The notes beneath the pieces are model-generated. The model saw only the letters and a program-made list of their open reading frames with translations, was not told the DNA's origin and searched no databases. A stretch of 64,000 nucleotides of DNA from contig NZ_RBAN01000004.1 of the NCBI RefSeq assembly GCF_003626655.1, positions 744,001-808,000 of the forward strand, in the 5' to 3' direction. Made by a program: the position numbers and the translations under genes. Shown in pieces: positions 51,095-59,893 of this stretch. This DNA comes from Micromonospora costi. GTDB lineage: Bacteria > Actinomycetota > Actinomycetes > Mycobacteriales > Micromonosporaceae. Positions within the stretch are counted from its first letter, which is position 1. Each line of letters begins with the position of its first letter.

Positions 51095-51916
51095 ATGTCG
51101 GGCTCTGAGCTCTATGAGAAGTTCATGGCACTGCACACCCGAGACGGTGGCCTCGTCATGCCGAACGCCTGGGATGGCGTCTCGGCATTGATCCTGGCGG
51201 ATGCGGGCTTCGAGGCCATCGGCACGTCGTCGGCGGCCTTGGCGGCCGCGCTCGGTCGCATCGACGGACGCCACAGCATCACCCGCGACGAGCATCTCGG
51301 CCACGCACAGCTGCTCGGCCGGCTCACGGGGTTGCCCGTCAACGGTGACTTCGAGGACGGCTACGGCGTCACCGCCGAGGACGTCGCCGTGACTGTGAGC
51401 AGTGCCGTCGCGCACGCGCTGGCCGGCATCGGGATCGAGGACACCACCGGGAATCCCGATGACCCGATCCGCGACTTCGACGACGCGGTAGGCCGGGTTC
51501 GCAGTGCGGTCGTCGCGGCGAAGCGACGCATCGTCGTCACCGCTCGCACCGACAACTTCATCCAGGGGCGGCCGGACCTCGATGACACCATCCGACGGCT
51601 GACGGCCTTCGCCGAGGTCGGCGCCGACGTGCTCTACGCGCCGTTCCCGCCCGACCTCGAGTCCCTGGTCGCGATCGTCACCGCCGTCGCGCCGACGCCC
51701 GTGAACGTTCTCATCTCACCGGCGGACCAGGTGCTGACCGTCTCTGAACTGCAGAGGGCCGGGGTCAAGCGCATCAGCCTGGGCCCTGCGCTCTACACGC
51801 ATGCGATGGGTGCTCTCGAACAGGCGGCCGCGGCGCTCAAGGCCGGCGACATCGCCTCGGCCACGACAGGCATCAGCTTCGACCGGGTGGGCGAACTCCT
51901 CGCCCGCAAACCCTAG
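51095..51916 (+). CDS. Isocitrate lyase/PEP mutase-family protein
   Basis: A 273-residue protein of the phosphoenolpyruvate mutase/isocitrate lyase superfamily. MPNAWDGVSALILADAGFEAIGTSS is the conserved start, NGDFEDGYG holds the metal-binding acidic residues and GIGIEDTTG follows. The catalytic cysteine of isocitrate lyase is not seen, so a C-C lyase on another 2-oxo or hydroxyacid, such as oxaloacetate, is more likely. It follows the AhpD-like gene by 78 bp. Its place in the operon suggests handling of a small oxo-acid released by redox steps. Confidence 0.88.
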   Translation: MSGSELYEKFMALHTRDGGLVMPNAWDGVSALILADAGFEAIGTSSAALAAALGRIDGRHSITRDEHLGHAQLLGRLTGLPVNGDFEDGYGVTAEDVAVTVSSAVAHALAGIGIEDTTGNPDDPIRDFDDAVGRVRSAVVAAKRRIVVTARTDNFIQGRPDLDDTIRRLTAFAEVGADVLYAPFPPDLESLVAIVTAVAPTPVNVLISPADQVLTVSELQRAGVKRISLGPALYTHAMGALEQAAAALKAGDIASATTGISFDRVGELLARKP

Positions 51917-51971
51917 CCGTATCCGACTTTCACCATCCACAACCCTCAACATCAGCACAGAAAGTACTGAC

Positions 51972-52619
51972 ATGGATCTCGACAAGCTCATGAGCAAGCA
52001 CCTCAGCCGGTACTTCGACGGCAGCAAGACGATCCCGGACGAGACTCTTCAGCAGCTGCTGAAGTTCCTGCGCTCGGCTCCCACGTCGACGAACATCCAG
52101 CCGAATCACTTCTACGTCGTGTCCACTCAGGAGGGCAAGGAGCGGCTGGCGGCCAACCTCGGCGAGCGGTTCCAGGACAACGCCGAGAAGATCCTCAACG
52201 CCTCGCACACCATCATCCTCACCACTCGGGCCGATGTGACCGAGCAGCACCTCGAAGCGGTGTTCGCCAAGGAGCGGGCCGACGGCCGGTTCGCGGATGA
52301 GGCGAAGCAGGAGCGGTGGGAATCGATGACCCGCGACTTCGTGAGCCTGCGCCAATACAGCTACAAGGACACCTACCACTGGATGGAGAAGCAGACCTAC
52401 ATGGTGATGGGTCTGACGATGATGGCAGCCGCCGAGCTCGGCGTCGAGGCCATGCCGCTCGAAGGCTTCGACCCGATCAGCGTGGACAAGGCGTTCAACA
52501 TCCGCGCGACCGGACACACCACCACCGTGCTGCTCGCGCTCGGCTACCCCGACGAGGCGAAGCAGTACAAGACTCCGGTGTCGCGGTTCGAGCCCGAGCG
52601 TCTGTTCACCTTCGCCTGA
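51972..52619 (+). CDS. Nitroreductase, NfsB-like
   Basis: A 215-residue FMN-dependent oxidoreductase. MSKHLSRYFDGSKTI and LRSAPTSTNIQPNHFYVVSTQEGKERL match NfsB-type nitroreductases, including residues that bind FMN phosphate, and LGVEAMPLEGFDP is conserved. It reduces nitro compounds or quinones with NAD(P)H. The ATG at 51972 begins within a lower-GC leader, and the protein has more lysine, asparagine and methionine than neighbours, which hints at horizontal origin. It is the third gene of the operon, 55 bp after the previous stop. Confidence 0.92.
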   Translation: MDLDKLMSKHLSRYFDGSKTIPDETLQQLLKFLRSAPTSTNIQPNHFYVVSTQEGKERLAANLGERFQDNAEKILNASHTIILTTRADVTEQHLEAVFAKERADGRFADEAKQERWESMTRDFVSLRQYSYKDTYHWMEKQTYMVMGLTMMAAAELGVEAMPLEGFDPISVDKAFNIRATGHTTTVLLALGYPDEAKQYKTPVSRFEPERLFTFA

Positions 52620-52664
52620 GTGGCCCGGTCCGGGCGAACCGATCGTTAGAGGAGTTGATCAGCG

Positions 52665-53045
52665 ATGGACGGACAGGAACTCCAGAAGGTCGCGAACGAG
52701 TATGCGACGGAGCTGCCGGAGGTGACGTTCGAGCACCGTGTCGGCCCGAATTGGGAGCTGTACAAGGTGGGCGGCAAGGTCTTCATGCTCATGACCGACA
52801 TGCCGGGACACCCCGTTGTGATCCTGAAGGCCGATCCGAACGAGGCCGTTGGGCTGCGCGAGCAGTACGCAGAGATCACGACCGGCTACCACATGGACAA
52901 GAAGCACTGGATCACGGCGGCAGGTGGGCCGAGCCTCGACGAGAAGCTGGTGAAGGAACTCGTCACCGACTCCTACCGGCTCGTGGTCGACAAGCTCCCG
53001 AAATCCAAGCGGCCCGTGGACCCGGGCACGAACCCGGCCGCCTGA
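52665..53045 (+). CDS. MmcQ/YjbR-family protein
   Basis: A 126-residue protein of the MmcQ/YjbR fold, a DNA-binding-like domain of unsure biochemical role. WELYKVGGKVFMLMTDMPGHPVVILKADPNEAVGLRE is the conserved core, and HWITAAGG is the late motif. It is the fourth gene of the redox operon, 45 bp after the nitroreductase stop, and like that gene has a lysine-rich composition. It may act as a regulator or scaffold; nothing more can be said. Confidence 0.9.
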   Translation: MDGQELQKVANEYATELPEVTFEHRVGPNWELYKVGGKVFMLMTDMPGHPVVILKADPNEAVGLREQYAEITTGYHMDKKHWITAAGGPSLDEKLVKELVTDSYRLVVDKLPKSKRPVDPGTNPAA

Positions 53046-53089
53046 AACCGGCAACACGCACGAACAGAATCGACACAGAAGGACAAATC

Positions 53090-54001
53090 ATGATCGGACT
53101 CGGTGTTCGAGCCACCAACGGCGCTCTGGAGATCCTCGACCTTCCGGACCCCCGTCAGCCTGACGTGGGCGAGCTCGTCCTGGAGGTGGTCGCGGCAGGG
53201 ATCGGGCCGTGGGACGCCCTGCTTCACACTGGCGGATGGGACGTCGGCCTCGTTCCGCCCGCGGCTCTGGGCGTCGAAGCCGTCGGCCGCGTCATCGCGA
53301 CCGGCCCGGACGAGACCGAATTCCGCACGGGGGACCTTGTGCTGGTCCACGAGGCGCCTCTGCCAGGCGCCAGTGGCACCTGGGCAGAGCGCGTTCTGGT
53401 CCGTTCCGCGCACGTCGCACGGCTGCCCGAGAACCTGGCTCCGGAGATTGCGGCGGCACTCCCGGTCGCCGGGCTCACCGCCCTGCAGGCTCTCGACGAG
53501 CTCCACGTCGACGCCACCACCCGCCTGCTCGTCGTCGGAGCCTCCGGCCCCACCGCGTCACTGGCCGTGCAACTCGCCCACCTCAGGGGCGCCGAAATCG
53601 TCGCCGGTGCAGGACCGGCCCGCGCGGATCAGCTCCGCGCCCTCGGCGCCAGCGAGGTCATCGACACCCACGTTGACGGTTGGGCGCAGAAGAGCGATCG
53701 CCGATTCGACGCCGTCCTCATCGCCGCGACAGGCACCGCCGAGGCCGCGATCGAACTGCTCACCGACGGAGGCCGCCTCACCTCCATCACCTCGGACGCA
53801 CCCGACCCGATTCGCGGAATCACCACCTCGAACCTCTACGTGCAGCCCGACGGACGTGCACTCGGCGAACTCGCGGCACTCGCCGCCTCCGGCGAACTGA
53901 CACTTGACGTCCAGACGACACCGATCAAGGACGGCGCCGCGATCGCGGACCGGGTCGCGGGCGGCCGCTCTGGTGGGATCAAGTACGTCCTCGAGTTCTG
54001 A
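53090..54001 (+). CDS. Zinc-binding-type/quinone oxidoreductase-like dehydrogenase
   Basis: A 303-residue medium-chain dehydrogenase/reductase of the quinone-oxidoreductase type. The N-terminal GroES-like domain covers about 1-120 and the nucleotide-binding fold 120-260 (RLLVVGASGPTASLAVQLAHLRGAEIVAGA). No zinc ligands are evident, so it is probably zinc-independent and NADPH-linked. The ATG at 53090 has AAGGA upstream. It is the fifth and last gene of the redox operon; a hairpin follows the stop. It probably reduces quinones or enones, so the operon looks like one for electrophile detoxification. Confidence 0.92.
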   Translation: MIGLGVRATNGALEILDLPDPRQPDVGELVLEVVAAGIGPWDALLHTGGWDVGLVPPAALGVEAVGRVIATGPDETEFRTGDLVLVHEAPLPGASGTWAERVLVRSAHVARLPENLAPEIAAALPVAGLTALQALDELHVDATTRLLVVGASGPTASLAVQLAHLRGAEIVAGAGPARADQLRALGASEVIDTHVDGWAQKSDRRFDAVLIAATGTAEAAIELLTDGGRLTSITSDAPDPIRGITTSNLYVQPDGRALGELAALAASGELTLDVQTTPIKDGAAIADRVAGGRSGGIKYVLEF

Positions 54002-54041
54002 CGTCCGCGGTCGAAGGACGTTGCAGATCGTCCGAAATGAT

Positions 54042-54071
54042 GGTGCTGGTCCGCCATGTGGGGCCAGCACC
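54042..54071. terminator. Hairpin after redox operon
   Basis: GGTGCTGG (54042-54049) pairs exactly with CCAGCACC (54064-54071); a T-G wobble and two further pairs extend the stem inward. It lies 40 bp after the oxidoreductase stop, between convergent genes. Confidence 0.6.
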
Positions 54072-54184
54072 TTCGTGACACAACGCTGTGGGAGAAGGGC
54101 GGTGACGCCGATGCGTTGTGGGATCGGCGGACGCGAGGAACTCGTGTCGGATGCGCCAGGTGCCACGTCTGCGGGATCGGCTCG

Positions 54185-54808
54185 TCAAGCACGCTCGGGT
54201 AGACCGCTGCAGTCTTTGGGGGCTTTGCTCGGCGAGTCGTCGGGTGCGGCCGTGATGCCGAGGGACGCGGCGATGCCGGGGATGACGAGTTGGCGGAACA
54301 CGGCGTCCATCTGCTGTGGCGGGTAGGGCTCGCGGTCGTCGGCCCACCGGCCAAGCAGTGCCAGGTATGACCCGACGACGCTGTCGACCGCGATCTCGAT
54401 CGGCACGACCGCGTCCGGGCGGGCGCGTGATTCGAGGTCTTCGCGGACCAGGTCGACCAGCACCTGACGGATCCGGTTGTGTACCACGGTCCCGCCGCGA
54501 CGGCCCAGTAGCGCTCGGAGCAGTTCGCGTTGCTCATGGACGTGTTCGAACAGGGCCCGGCTGAAGCCGAATAACCGTCCACCGCTGGCATCACGCTGTG
54601 CGCGCAGGAAGTCCGCGACCGCGTCGAGGGTGGTGTAGAGGACGTGCTGCTTATCGGTGTAGTGGGTGTAGAACGTGGACCGGCCGATGTCGGCCCGCTC
54701 GATGATTTCCGCGACGGTGACCGCGTCGTACCCCTTCTCCAGCATCAGAGTGACCAGGGCGCGGTGAATCGCCTCGCGGGTACGGCGCACTCGCCGGTCC
54801 ACTGCCAT
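54185..54808 (-). CDS. TetR-family regulator
   Basis: A 207-residue repressor. The helix-turn-helix is at about 5-55 (RRTREAIHRALVTLMLEKGYDAVTVAEIIERADIGRSTFYTHYTDKQHVLY), followed by a ligand-binding domain similar to those of TetR_C_14-like proteins (FLRAQRDASGGRLFGFSRALFEHVHEQRELLRALLGRRGG). The ATG at 54808 is chosen because GAGGGA lies upstream and the longer frame to 54883 runs into the divergent promoter. It is divergent from the ABC operon at 54912, which it probably represses. A palindrome TCCAG-GTTA-CTGGA lies between. Confidence 0.92.
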   Translation of the reverse strand: MAVDRRVRRTREAIHRALVTLMLEKGYDAVTVAEIIERADIGRSTFYTHYTDKQHVLYTTLDAVADFLRAQRDASGGRLFGFSRALFEHVHEQRELLRALLGRRGGTVVHNRIRQVLVDLVREDLESRARPDAVVPIEIAVDSVVGSYLALLGRWADDREPYPPQQMDAVFRQLVIPGIAASLGITAAPDDSPSKAPKDCSGLPERA

Positions 54809-54883
54809 GCGTCCCTCATTTCCGGTCAGTCCGACGGCGCGTGTCCGGTATCGCACACGCACGTTGATCTGCTCATTGACCAT

Positions 54884-54897
54884 TCCAGGTTACTGGA
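54884..54897. promoter_or_regulatory. Palindrome between tetR and ABC genes
   Basis: TCCAG, four bases and CTGGA, ending 14 bp before the ATPase ATG. TTGACC (54876-54881) just upstream could be a -35 element. A candidate TetR operator. Confidence 0.45.
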
Positions 54898-54911
54898 CCC
54901 ACCATCCGTTT

Positions 54912-55622
54912 ATGAACATAGCGTCCAACAACGAGGCGGTGCTCGCGGTCCGATCCGCGACCAAGGTCTACGCCACGGCCGGCGGTGACTTCCCGGCGCT
55001 GCGCGAGGTCGACCTGCGCGTGGCCCCCGGAGAATTCGTGACGATCGTTGGCCGTTCCGGCAGTGGCAAGACGACGCTGCTGAACCTGCTCGCCGGGATC
55101 GACCGCCCCACTTCCGGTGAGGTGTGGGTTGGCGGCACCGGGGTGCACGCGCTGCCGGAGCGGCGCCTGGCGGCGTGGCGGGGCCGCACGGTCGGTCTGG
55201 TCTTCCAGTTCTTCCAACTGCTACCCACGTTGACTGTCGCGGAGAACGTGATGCTCCCGATGGACTTCTGCGACACCGTCCCGGCCCGGCAACGCCGCTC
55301 GACCGCAATGCACCTGCTGGACCAGGTCGGGATCGCCGAGCAGGCCGAAAAACTGCCGGCGGCCCTGTCCGGTGGGCAGCAGCAGCGCGCCGCGATCGCC
55401 CGAGCCTTGGCCAACGACCCGCCGGTCATACTCGCCGACGAGCCGACCGGCAACCTGGATTCGACCACCGCCGCCGCGGTTCTGGACCTGTTCACCGGGC
55501 TAGCGCGCGCGGGGAAGGCGGTGGTGATGGTGACCCACGAGCGGGACCTGTCCGGCTACGCCGACCGGCAAGTGACCCTGGCCGACGGCCGGATCGACAC
55601 CGACCTGGCGGTGCCGGCATGA
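54912..55622 (+). CDS. ABC transporter ATP-binding protein (MacB/LolD type)
   Basis: A 236-residue ATPase. Walker A GRSGSGKTT, Q-loop FQFFQLLPTL, signature LSGGQQQRAAIARAL and Walker B LADEPTGNLD are all intact. The ADEPTGNLD form and FQLLPTL are typical of ATPases paired with FtsX-like permeases. The ATG at 54912 is the first sensible start downstream of the operator. It overlaps the permease by ATGA. The TetR gene is divergent and probably controls the operon. Confidence 0.93.
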   Translation: MNIASNNEAVLAVRSATKVYATAGGDFPALREVDLRVAPGEFVTIVGRSGSGKTTLLNLLAGIDRPTSGEVWVGGTGVHALPERRLAAWRGRTVGLVFQFFQLLPTLTVAENVMLPMDFCDTVPARQRRSTAMHLLDQVGIAEQAEKLPAALSGGQQQRAAIARALANDPPVILADEPTGNLDSTTAAAVLDLFTGLARAGKAVVMVTHERDLSGYADRQVTLADGRIDTDLAVPA

Positions 55623-58000
55623 GCCGCCCCCGTACCGTCAAAATCGTCCGCGACCTGTGGGCGGCGCGGGGCCGGGTGACGGTCATGGTGCTGGCAATCG
55701 CGGTCGCCCTCACCGGCGTCGCCGCGCTGCTGGTCGCGCGGGCCGTCATCACCCGGGAAGCCGCCGCCGCCTATGCCAGCACGAACCCGGCGGCGGCGAC
55801 CCTCGACGTCGACGACGGTGTCGATCCGGCGTTGCTGGCCGCCGTCCGGACCCGGCCCGGAATCGCCGACGCCACCACCCGGCAGACCGTCACCACCCGG
55901 GTACTCGTCGACGGGCAGTGGCGGCGGATGCTGCTGTTCGTCGTCGACCCCGCCGATGCGCTGACCATCGCCAAGTTCCGGGTGGAGTCCGGCTCCTGGC
56001 CACCCACCGACGACGGGCTGCTGATCGAGCGCGCCGCCGACACGATCCTGCGCGCCGGGACCGGCGACGCCCTTATGGTCGCCGGGCCGGACGGCTCCAC
56101 CACCTCGATCCGCGTCGACGGCACCGTCTACGACCCGGCGCTGGCACCGGCCGCCCAGGAACGCAGCGGCTACGGCTACCTCACCCCGACAGCGTTGGCT
56201 CGCCTGGGTTTCACCCCGGTCGCCGACCAGTTGAAGATCACCGTTACCGACCGCTCTGCCGTGGACTCCACGGCGCGTGACCTCGCCGCCTGGCTGACCG
56301 CGAACGGGCACGTGGTGCACGAGATCCAGGCGCCGCCGTTCCAGCACCCACACCAGCGGCAAACGAACGCGGTCACCGCACTGTTCCTGGCGTTCGCCGC
56401 CGCCGCGCTCGTCCTGGCCGCGGTGCTGGTCGCCGCCACACTCGGCGGAATGCTCGCCGCGCAGACCCGCCAGATCGGCGCCATGAAGACCGTCGGCGCC
56501 ACCACCGGGCAACTGCTACGCATGTACCTGACCGCCACCGCCGCGACCGCCGTGGTCGCGACCTTGCTGGCCGTGGGACCGGGCCTGCTTGCCGGGTACG
56601 GCCTGGTCGACCTCGTCGGCACGCTGCTCAACATCGACATCGCGGACCGGTCGCTGCCGTGGTGGGTGCCGGTTGGCATTGTCGCCAGTGGTGTCGGTAT
56701 CCCGGTCCTGGTCGCGCTGGTGCCGATCCTGCGCGCCGCCCGGATCACCGTTCGCGCCGCGCTCGACGACCACGGCACTGGTGGCCGGGTCGGGCTGCGG
56801 CGCACCGACCGGTGGCTCGCCCGGCTGCGTGGCAACCGCACCACCCTGCTCGCGGTGCGGAACCTGACCCGGCGGCGCGGCCGGCTCGCGCTCACTGTGC
56901 TGCTGCTGGCCGCGGGTGGGGCGTTGTTCACCGCCGGGCTCAACTCCGCGACGGCCTGGCGGGCCTGGGTGGACCAGGGCATGGATCGCCGTGCCTACGA
57001 CGCCGAACTGCAACTCACCGAACCGGTCCTCGCCGAGCCGGTCGTGGCCGCCGCGCGTGCCGTACCCGGTGTCACCTCGGTGGAGGCGGTGCTCAGCGTC
57101 GCCGCCACCCCCGCCGATGTGGCGGGCCGGGTCGAGGTGCAACGCACCTATCCCGACGGCGGGCACGGCAGCTTCACCCTCACCGGCATCCGACCCGACA
57201 CCGCGATGGTCCGCTTCGATGTGCGGGCCGGGCGGTGGCTGCGGGCCGGCGACCGTACCGCCGTCGTGCTGAACCAGGACGCGGCCAGCCGCCTCGGCAA
57301 CCCGGCGATCGGCTCCGAGGTCGGCATCGCCGTCGACGGGCGAGCCGGCCGCTGGCGAGTCGTCGGGACGGTAGCCGAGGTCGGCGGCCCGGCCACCGCC
57401 TACACCATCCCCGACGCCATGACCCCGATCATCGCCGCCGACCAGGTCAACGCCCTACGCTACCGGTTCGACGGCACCGACCCGCGCGCCGTCACCGACC
57501 GGGTCGAGACCGCGGTCGCGGGCACCGGCGCCACCGTCGTGGCCACCATGCCGACCACCGAACTGCGCAACGCGGTCGACGGACACGTCGTCATCTTCGT
57601 GTACGTCCTGGTCGTCCTCGCCGCCCTCATGGCCACTGTCGGACTGCTCGGCCTCGCCTCCGCGATGAGCATCACCGTGATCGAACGCACCCGCGAGTAC
57701 GGCATCATGCAGGCCATCGGCGCCACCCCACACACCATCCGCCGGCTTGTGCTCACCGAAGGCGCCATCACCGGCATCATCGGCTGCCTCGTCGCCATCG
57801 CCGCGGGCATCCCGCTGTCCACGATGATCGGTGACCTGCTCGGAAACCTCTCCTTCGGGCTGCCAGTACCGCTGCGGATCGCTCCCGGCGGGCTGGGCGC
57901 CTGGCTGCTCCTGGTCATCACCGGCGCGATCGGCGCCACCCTCACCGCCGCGCAACGCGCCGCCCGTCTCACCATCCGCGAAACCCTCACCTACCAGTAA
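55619..58000 (+). CDS. FtsX-like ABC transporter permease, 793 aa
   Basis: A 793-residue permease with two FtsX domains. It has an N-terminal transmembrane helix (about 22-42), a large external domain (45-255), three helices near 265-400, a second transmembrane start at about 430-450, a second external domain (460-640) and three helices at 660-790. The ending TAAQRAARLTIRETLTYQ and the VIERTREYGIMQAIGATPHTIRRLVLTEG block are typical. Its ATG overlaps the ATPase stop. With the ATPase it forms a large drug-exporter-like system; a 38-aa protein follows as the third gene. Confidence 0.92.
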   Translation: MSRPRTVKIVRDLWAARGRVTVMVLAIAVALTGVAALLVARAVITREAAAAYASTNPAAATLDVDDGVDPALLAAVRTRPGIADATTRQTVTTRVLVDGQWRRMLLFVVDPADALTIAKFRVESGSWPPTDDGLLIERAADTILRAGTGDALMVAGPDGSTTSIRVDGTVYDPALAPAAQERSGYGYLTPTALARLGFTPVADQLKITVTDRSAVDSTARDLAAWLTANGHVVHEIQAPPFQHPHQRQTNAVTALFLAFAAAALVLAAVLVAATLGGMLAAQTRQIGAMKTVGATTGQLLRMYLTATAATAVVATLLAVGPGLLAGYGLVDLVGTLLNIDIADRSLPWWVPVGIVASGVGIPVLVALVPILRAARITVRAALDDHGTGGRVGLRRTDRWLARLRGNRTTLLAVRNLTRRRGRLALTVLLLAAGGALFTAGLNSATAWRAWVDQGMDRRAYDAELQLTEPVLAEPVVAAARAVPGVTSVEAVLSVAATPADVAGRVEVQRTYPDGGHGSFTLTGIRPDTAMVRFDVRAGRWLRAGDRTAVVLNQDAASRLGNPAIGSEVGIAVDGRAGRWRVVGTVAEVGGPATAYTIPDAMTPIIAADQVNALRYRFDGTDPRAVTDRVETAVAGTGATVVATMPTTELRNAVDGHVVIFVYVLVVLAALMATVGLLGLASAMSITVIERTREYGIMQAIGATPHTIRRLVLTEGAITGIIGCLVAIAAGIPLSTMIGDLLGNLSFGLPVPLRIAPGGLGAWLLLVITGAIGATLTAAQRAARLTIRETLTYQ

Positions 58001-58014
58001 CCGGAGCTGACGCC

Positions 58015-58131
58015 ATGACCCGACGCACCCGCATCACCCTCATCGCCGCAGCCACCGTCACTGCCCTACTCGCGTGTGCCTTCGGATTCCGCTGGATCGC
58101 CAGCACCGTGATGGAGCTGCACGGCGGCTGA
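58015..58131 (+). CDS. 38-aa single-helix protein, third gene of ABC operon
   Basis: The ATG at 58015 has GGAG eight bases upstream and opens 38 codons with genome-typical third positions. The product begins MTRRTRITLIAAATV and has one hydrophobic segment (about 8-22, or to 30) with a single cysteine after LLA, so it may be a membrane micropeptide or short lipoprotein. It starts 14 bp after the permease stop, so it is probably co-transcribed. Micropeptides often tune the transporters beside them; no role is shown here. Confidence 0.6.
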   Translation: MTRRTRITLIAAATVTALLACAFGFRWIASTVMELHGG

Positions 58132-58153
58132 GCGCACGGCAGCACGCTGGCGG

Positions 58154-58882
58154 TCAGGGTTCGTGGTGGCCGGCCCAGGAGCCCCGGACGTGGCCGATGT
58201 GGCGTCGCATCAGCGCCGCTGCCCCCGGCGCATCGCCGGCCACCACCAGATCGACGATCTGCTCGTGCTCGGCGGCCGAACGCCCGAGCTCGCCACGCTC
58301 GGCGAGCTCTTGCAGGCCGTACAGCCGGCTGCGGGCCCGCAGGTTCCCGACCACGTCGATGAGATGCCGGTTGCCGGCGAGGGCGAGCAGCGAGAGATGG
58401 AAGCGCCGGTCGACCTCGACGTAGCCGATGAGGTCGCCGGTTTCGGCGAGGCGCTCCACCTCCTTCGTCAGGGGGCGTAGCTCCTCGACCGCCGCCCGGG
58501 TGGGCTCGTTGATGGCCCGGGCGATCTCGGCCACGGTGGGCACCTCGATCAGCGCGCGCAGCGAGGTGATCTCGTCCAGATCCCGGTCGCTCAGCTCCTT
58601 GACCCGGAAGCCCTTGTTTCGAACGATCGTGACCAGTTCCTCGTTGGCGAGGTCGAGCATCGCTTCGCGCACCGGCGTGGCGGAAACACCGAACTGCTCT
58701 GCGAGCATCGGCACGGAGTACAGCACGCCGGCGCGCAGTTGCCCTGTGATGACCGCGCCACGCAGGGTATGGGCGATCTCCTGTCGAAGGTTGGGCCGGC
58801 CTCCCAACTGCGGCAAGGAGAGCTCGTCCGGGGCCAGGCGCCCGGCGGCGTCCGTCACGGTCTCACTCCTTGTCCTCTTCAT
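58154..58882 (-). CDS. GntR-family regulator, FCD type
   Basis: A 242-residue regulator. The winged helix-turn-helix is at about 30-90 (LRQEIAHTLRGAVITGQLRAGVLYSVPMLAEQFGVSATPVREAMLDLANEELVTIV), then an all-helical FCD ligand-binding domain (about 105-235) with the metal-binding-type residues in FHLSLLALAGN and AEHEQIVDLV. The ATG at 58882 overlaps the racemase stop as ATGA, so it is the last gene of the uptake operon. FCD regulators usually respond to organic acids or amino acids; here hydroxyproline or proline is a reasonable guess. Confidence 0.92.
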   Translation of the reverse strand: MKRTRSETVTDAAGRLAPDELSLPQLGGRPNLRQEIAHTLRGAVITGQLRAGVLYSVPMLAEQFGVSATPVREAMLDLANEELVTIVRNKGFRVKELSDRDLDEITSLRALIEVPTVAEIARAINEPTRAAVEELRPLTKEVERLAETGDLIGYVEVDRRFHLSLLALAGNRHLIDVVGNLRARSRLYGLQELAERGELGRSAAEHEQIVDLVVAGDAPGAAALMRRHIGHVRGSWAGHHEP

Positions 58883-59889
58883 CGCAGGGTGAATCCCAGC
58901 CCGACGGGATCGTTGGCCTCAAGGACGAAATGGTGTTCGCCGGTGCGGTAGGCCATCCCTCGCACCTCTGAAACGTAGGCCGGGCGACCCTCTGCTTCCA
59001 ACTCCCGCACGACGCGGCCCAGGAACCGTGTTCCGACCACCGAGTCGTGCGTCAGCACCTGATCAGGGGCGAGTTGCCCCGACGATGCTAGCAGCGCGAT
59101 CCGCGCGGAGGTGCCTGACCCGCACGGTGACCGGTCGACCTCCCCGTCGGCGAAGACGGTGATGTTGCGCTGGTGGGGGCCGTCGGGCCGGGGGCCGAGA
59201 TCGTCGAACAGGATGGTGCCGTAGATGCCGTCGAGCCGCGGTTCGCTCGGGTGCCTGGCCCATTCGGTCCCGTTGAGTTTCCACGTGATTTCGCGGCCGA
59301 GCGCCAGCAGGTCACCATAATGCTCGGGGTCGACCGACAGCCTGAGGGCCGAGGCGTCGACGGAGGCGTAGATGGCGCCTCCGTAGCTGATGTCCGCGCG
59401 CACCGGGCCGCGGCTGGTGTTCACGGTGATGCCTTCACCCAGTACGTACGCGGGCACGTTGCGGAAGCTGACCTCGCGGACCTCGCCGGCCATGCAGGTG
59501 ACGGTGGCCGTGACGCGACCTGACGGTACGTCGATCACCACGTCGGTTTCCCCGTCCGGGGCGGCGTTCACGAGCCCGCTGCGGGCGGCCCACACACCCA
59601 GCGCGATGGTGCCGTGTCCGCACGCCGTCGAGTAGCCGTCCTTGTGCCAGAACAGCACCCCGAAGTGTGCGCCCTCGTCGTCGGGCGGCACGAGGAAGCA
59701 GCCGTACATGTCGGCGTGGCCACGAGGTTCGTTGACCAGGAGCCGGCGTACCGCGTCGACCTGTTCGTCGCGCTGAGCGTGCGCGCGCCGTTCCAGTACG
59801 GTGGCGCCGGGAATCTCCGGGACGCCTTCGGTGACGATGCGGAAGGGCTCTCCCGCCGTGTGGTAGTCGGTGGCACGGATGTCCCGCAT
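58879..59889 (-). CDS. Proline racemase-family protein (4-hydroxyproline epimerase type)
   Basis: A 336-residue enzyme. Both catalytic cysteines are present: Cys 90 in YSTACGHGT and Cys 256 in DRSPCGSGT, the pattern of proline racemases and 4-hydroxyproline 2-epimerases. 3-Hydroxyproline dehydratases in this family usually lack one cysteine, so that role is less likely. DYHTAGEP and MYGCFLVPPD are conserved. It starts at the ATG 59889, one of the operon's last genes, 4 bp after the LivF stop. With an uptake system it fits use of trans-4-hydroxy-L-proline. Confidence 0.92.
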   Translation of the reverse strand: MRDIRATDYHTAGEPFRIVTEGVPEIPGATVLERRAHAQRDEQVDAVRRLLVNEPRGHADMYGCFLVPPDDEGAHFGVLFWHKDGYSTACGHGTIALGVWAARSGLVNAAPDGETDVVIDVPSGRVTATVTCMAGEVREVSFRNVPAYVLGEGITVNTSRGPVRADISYGGAIYASVDASALRLSVDPEHYGDLLALGREITWKLNGTEWARHPSEPRLDGIYGTILFDDLGPRPDGPHQRNITVFADGEVDRSPCGSGTSARIALLASSGQLAPDQVLTHDSVVGTRFLGRVVRELEAEGRPAYVSEVRGMAYRTGEHHFVLEANDPVGLGFTLR

Positions 59890-59893
59890 CGCC

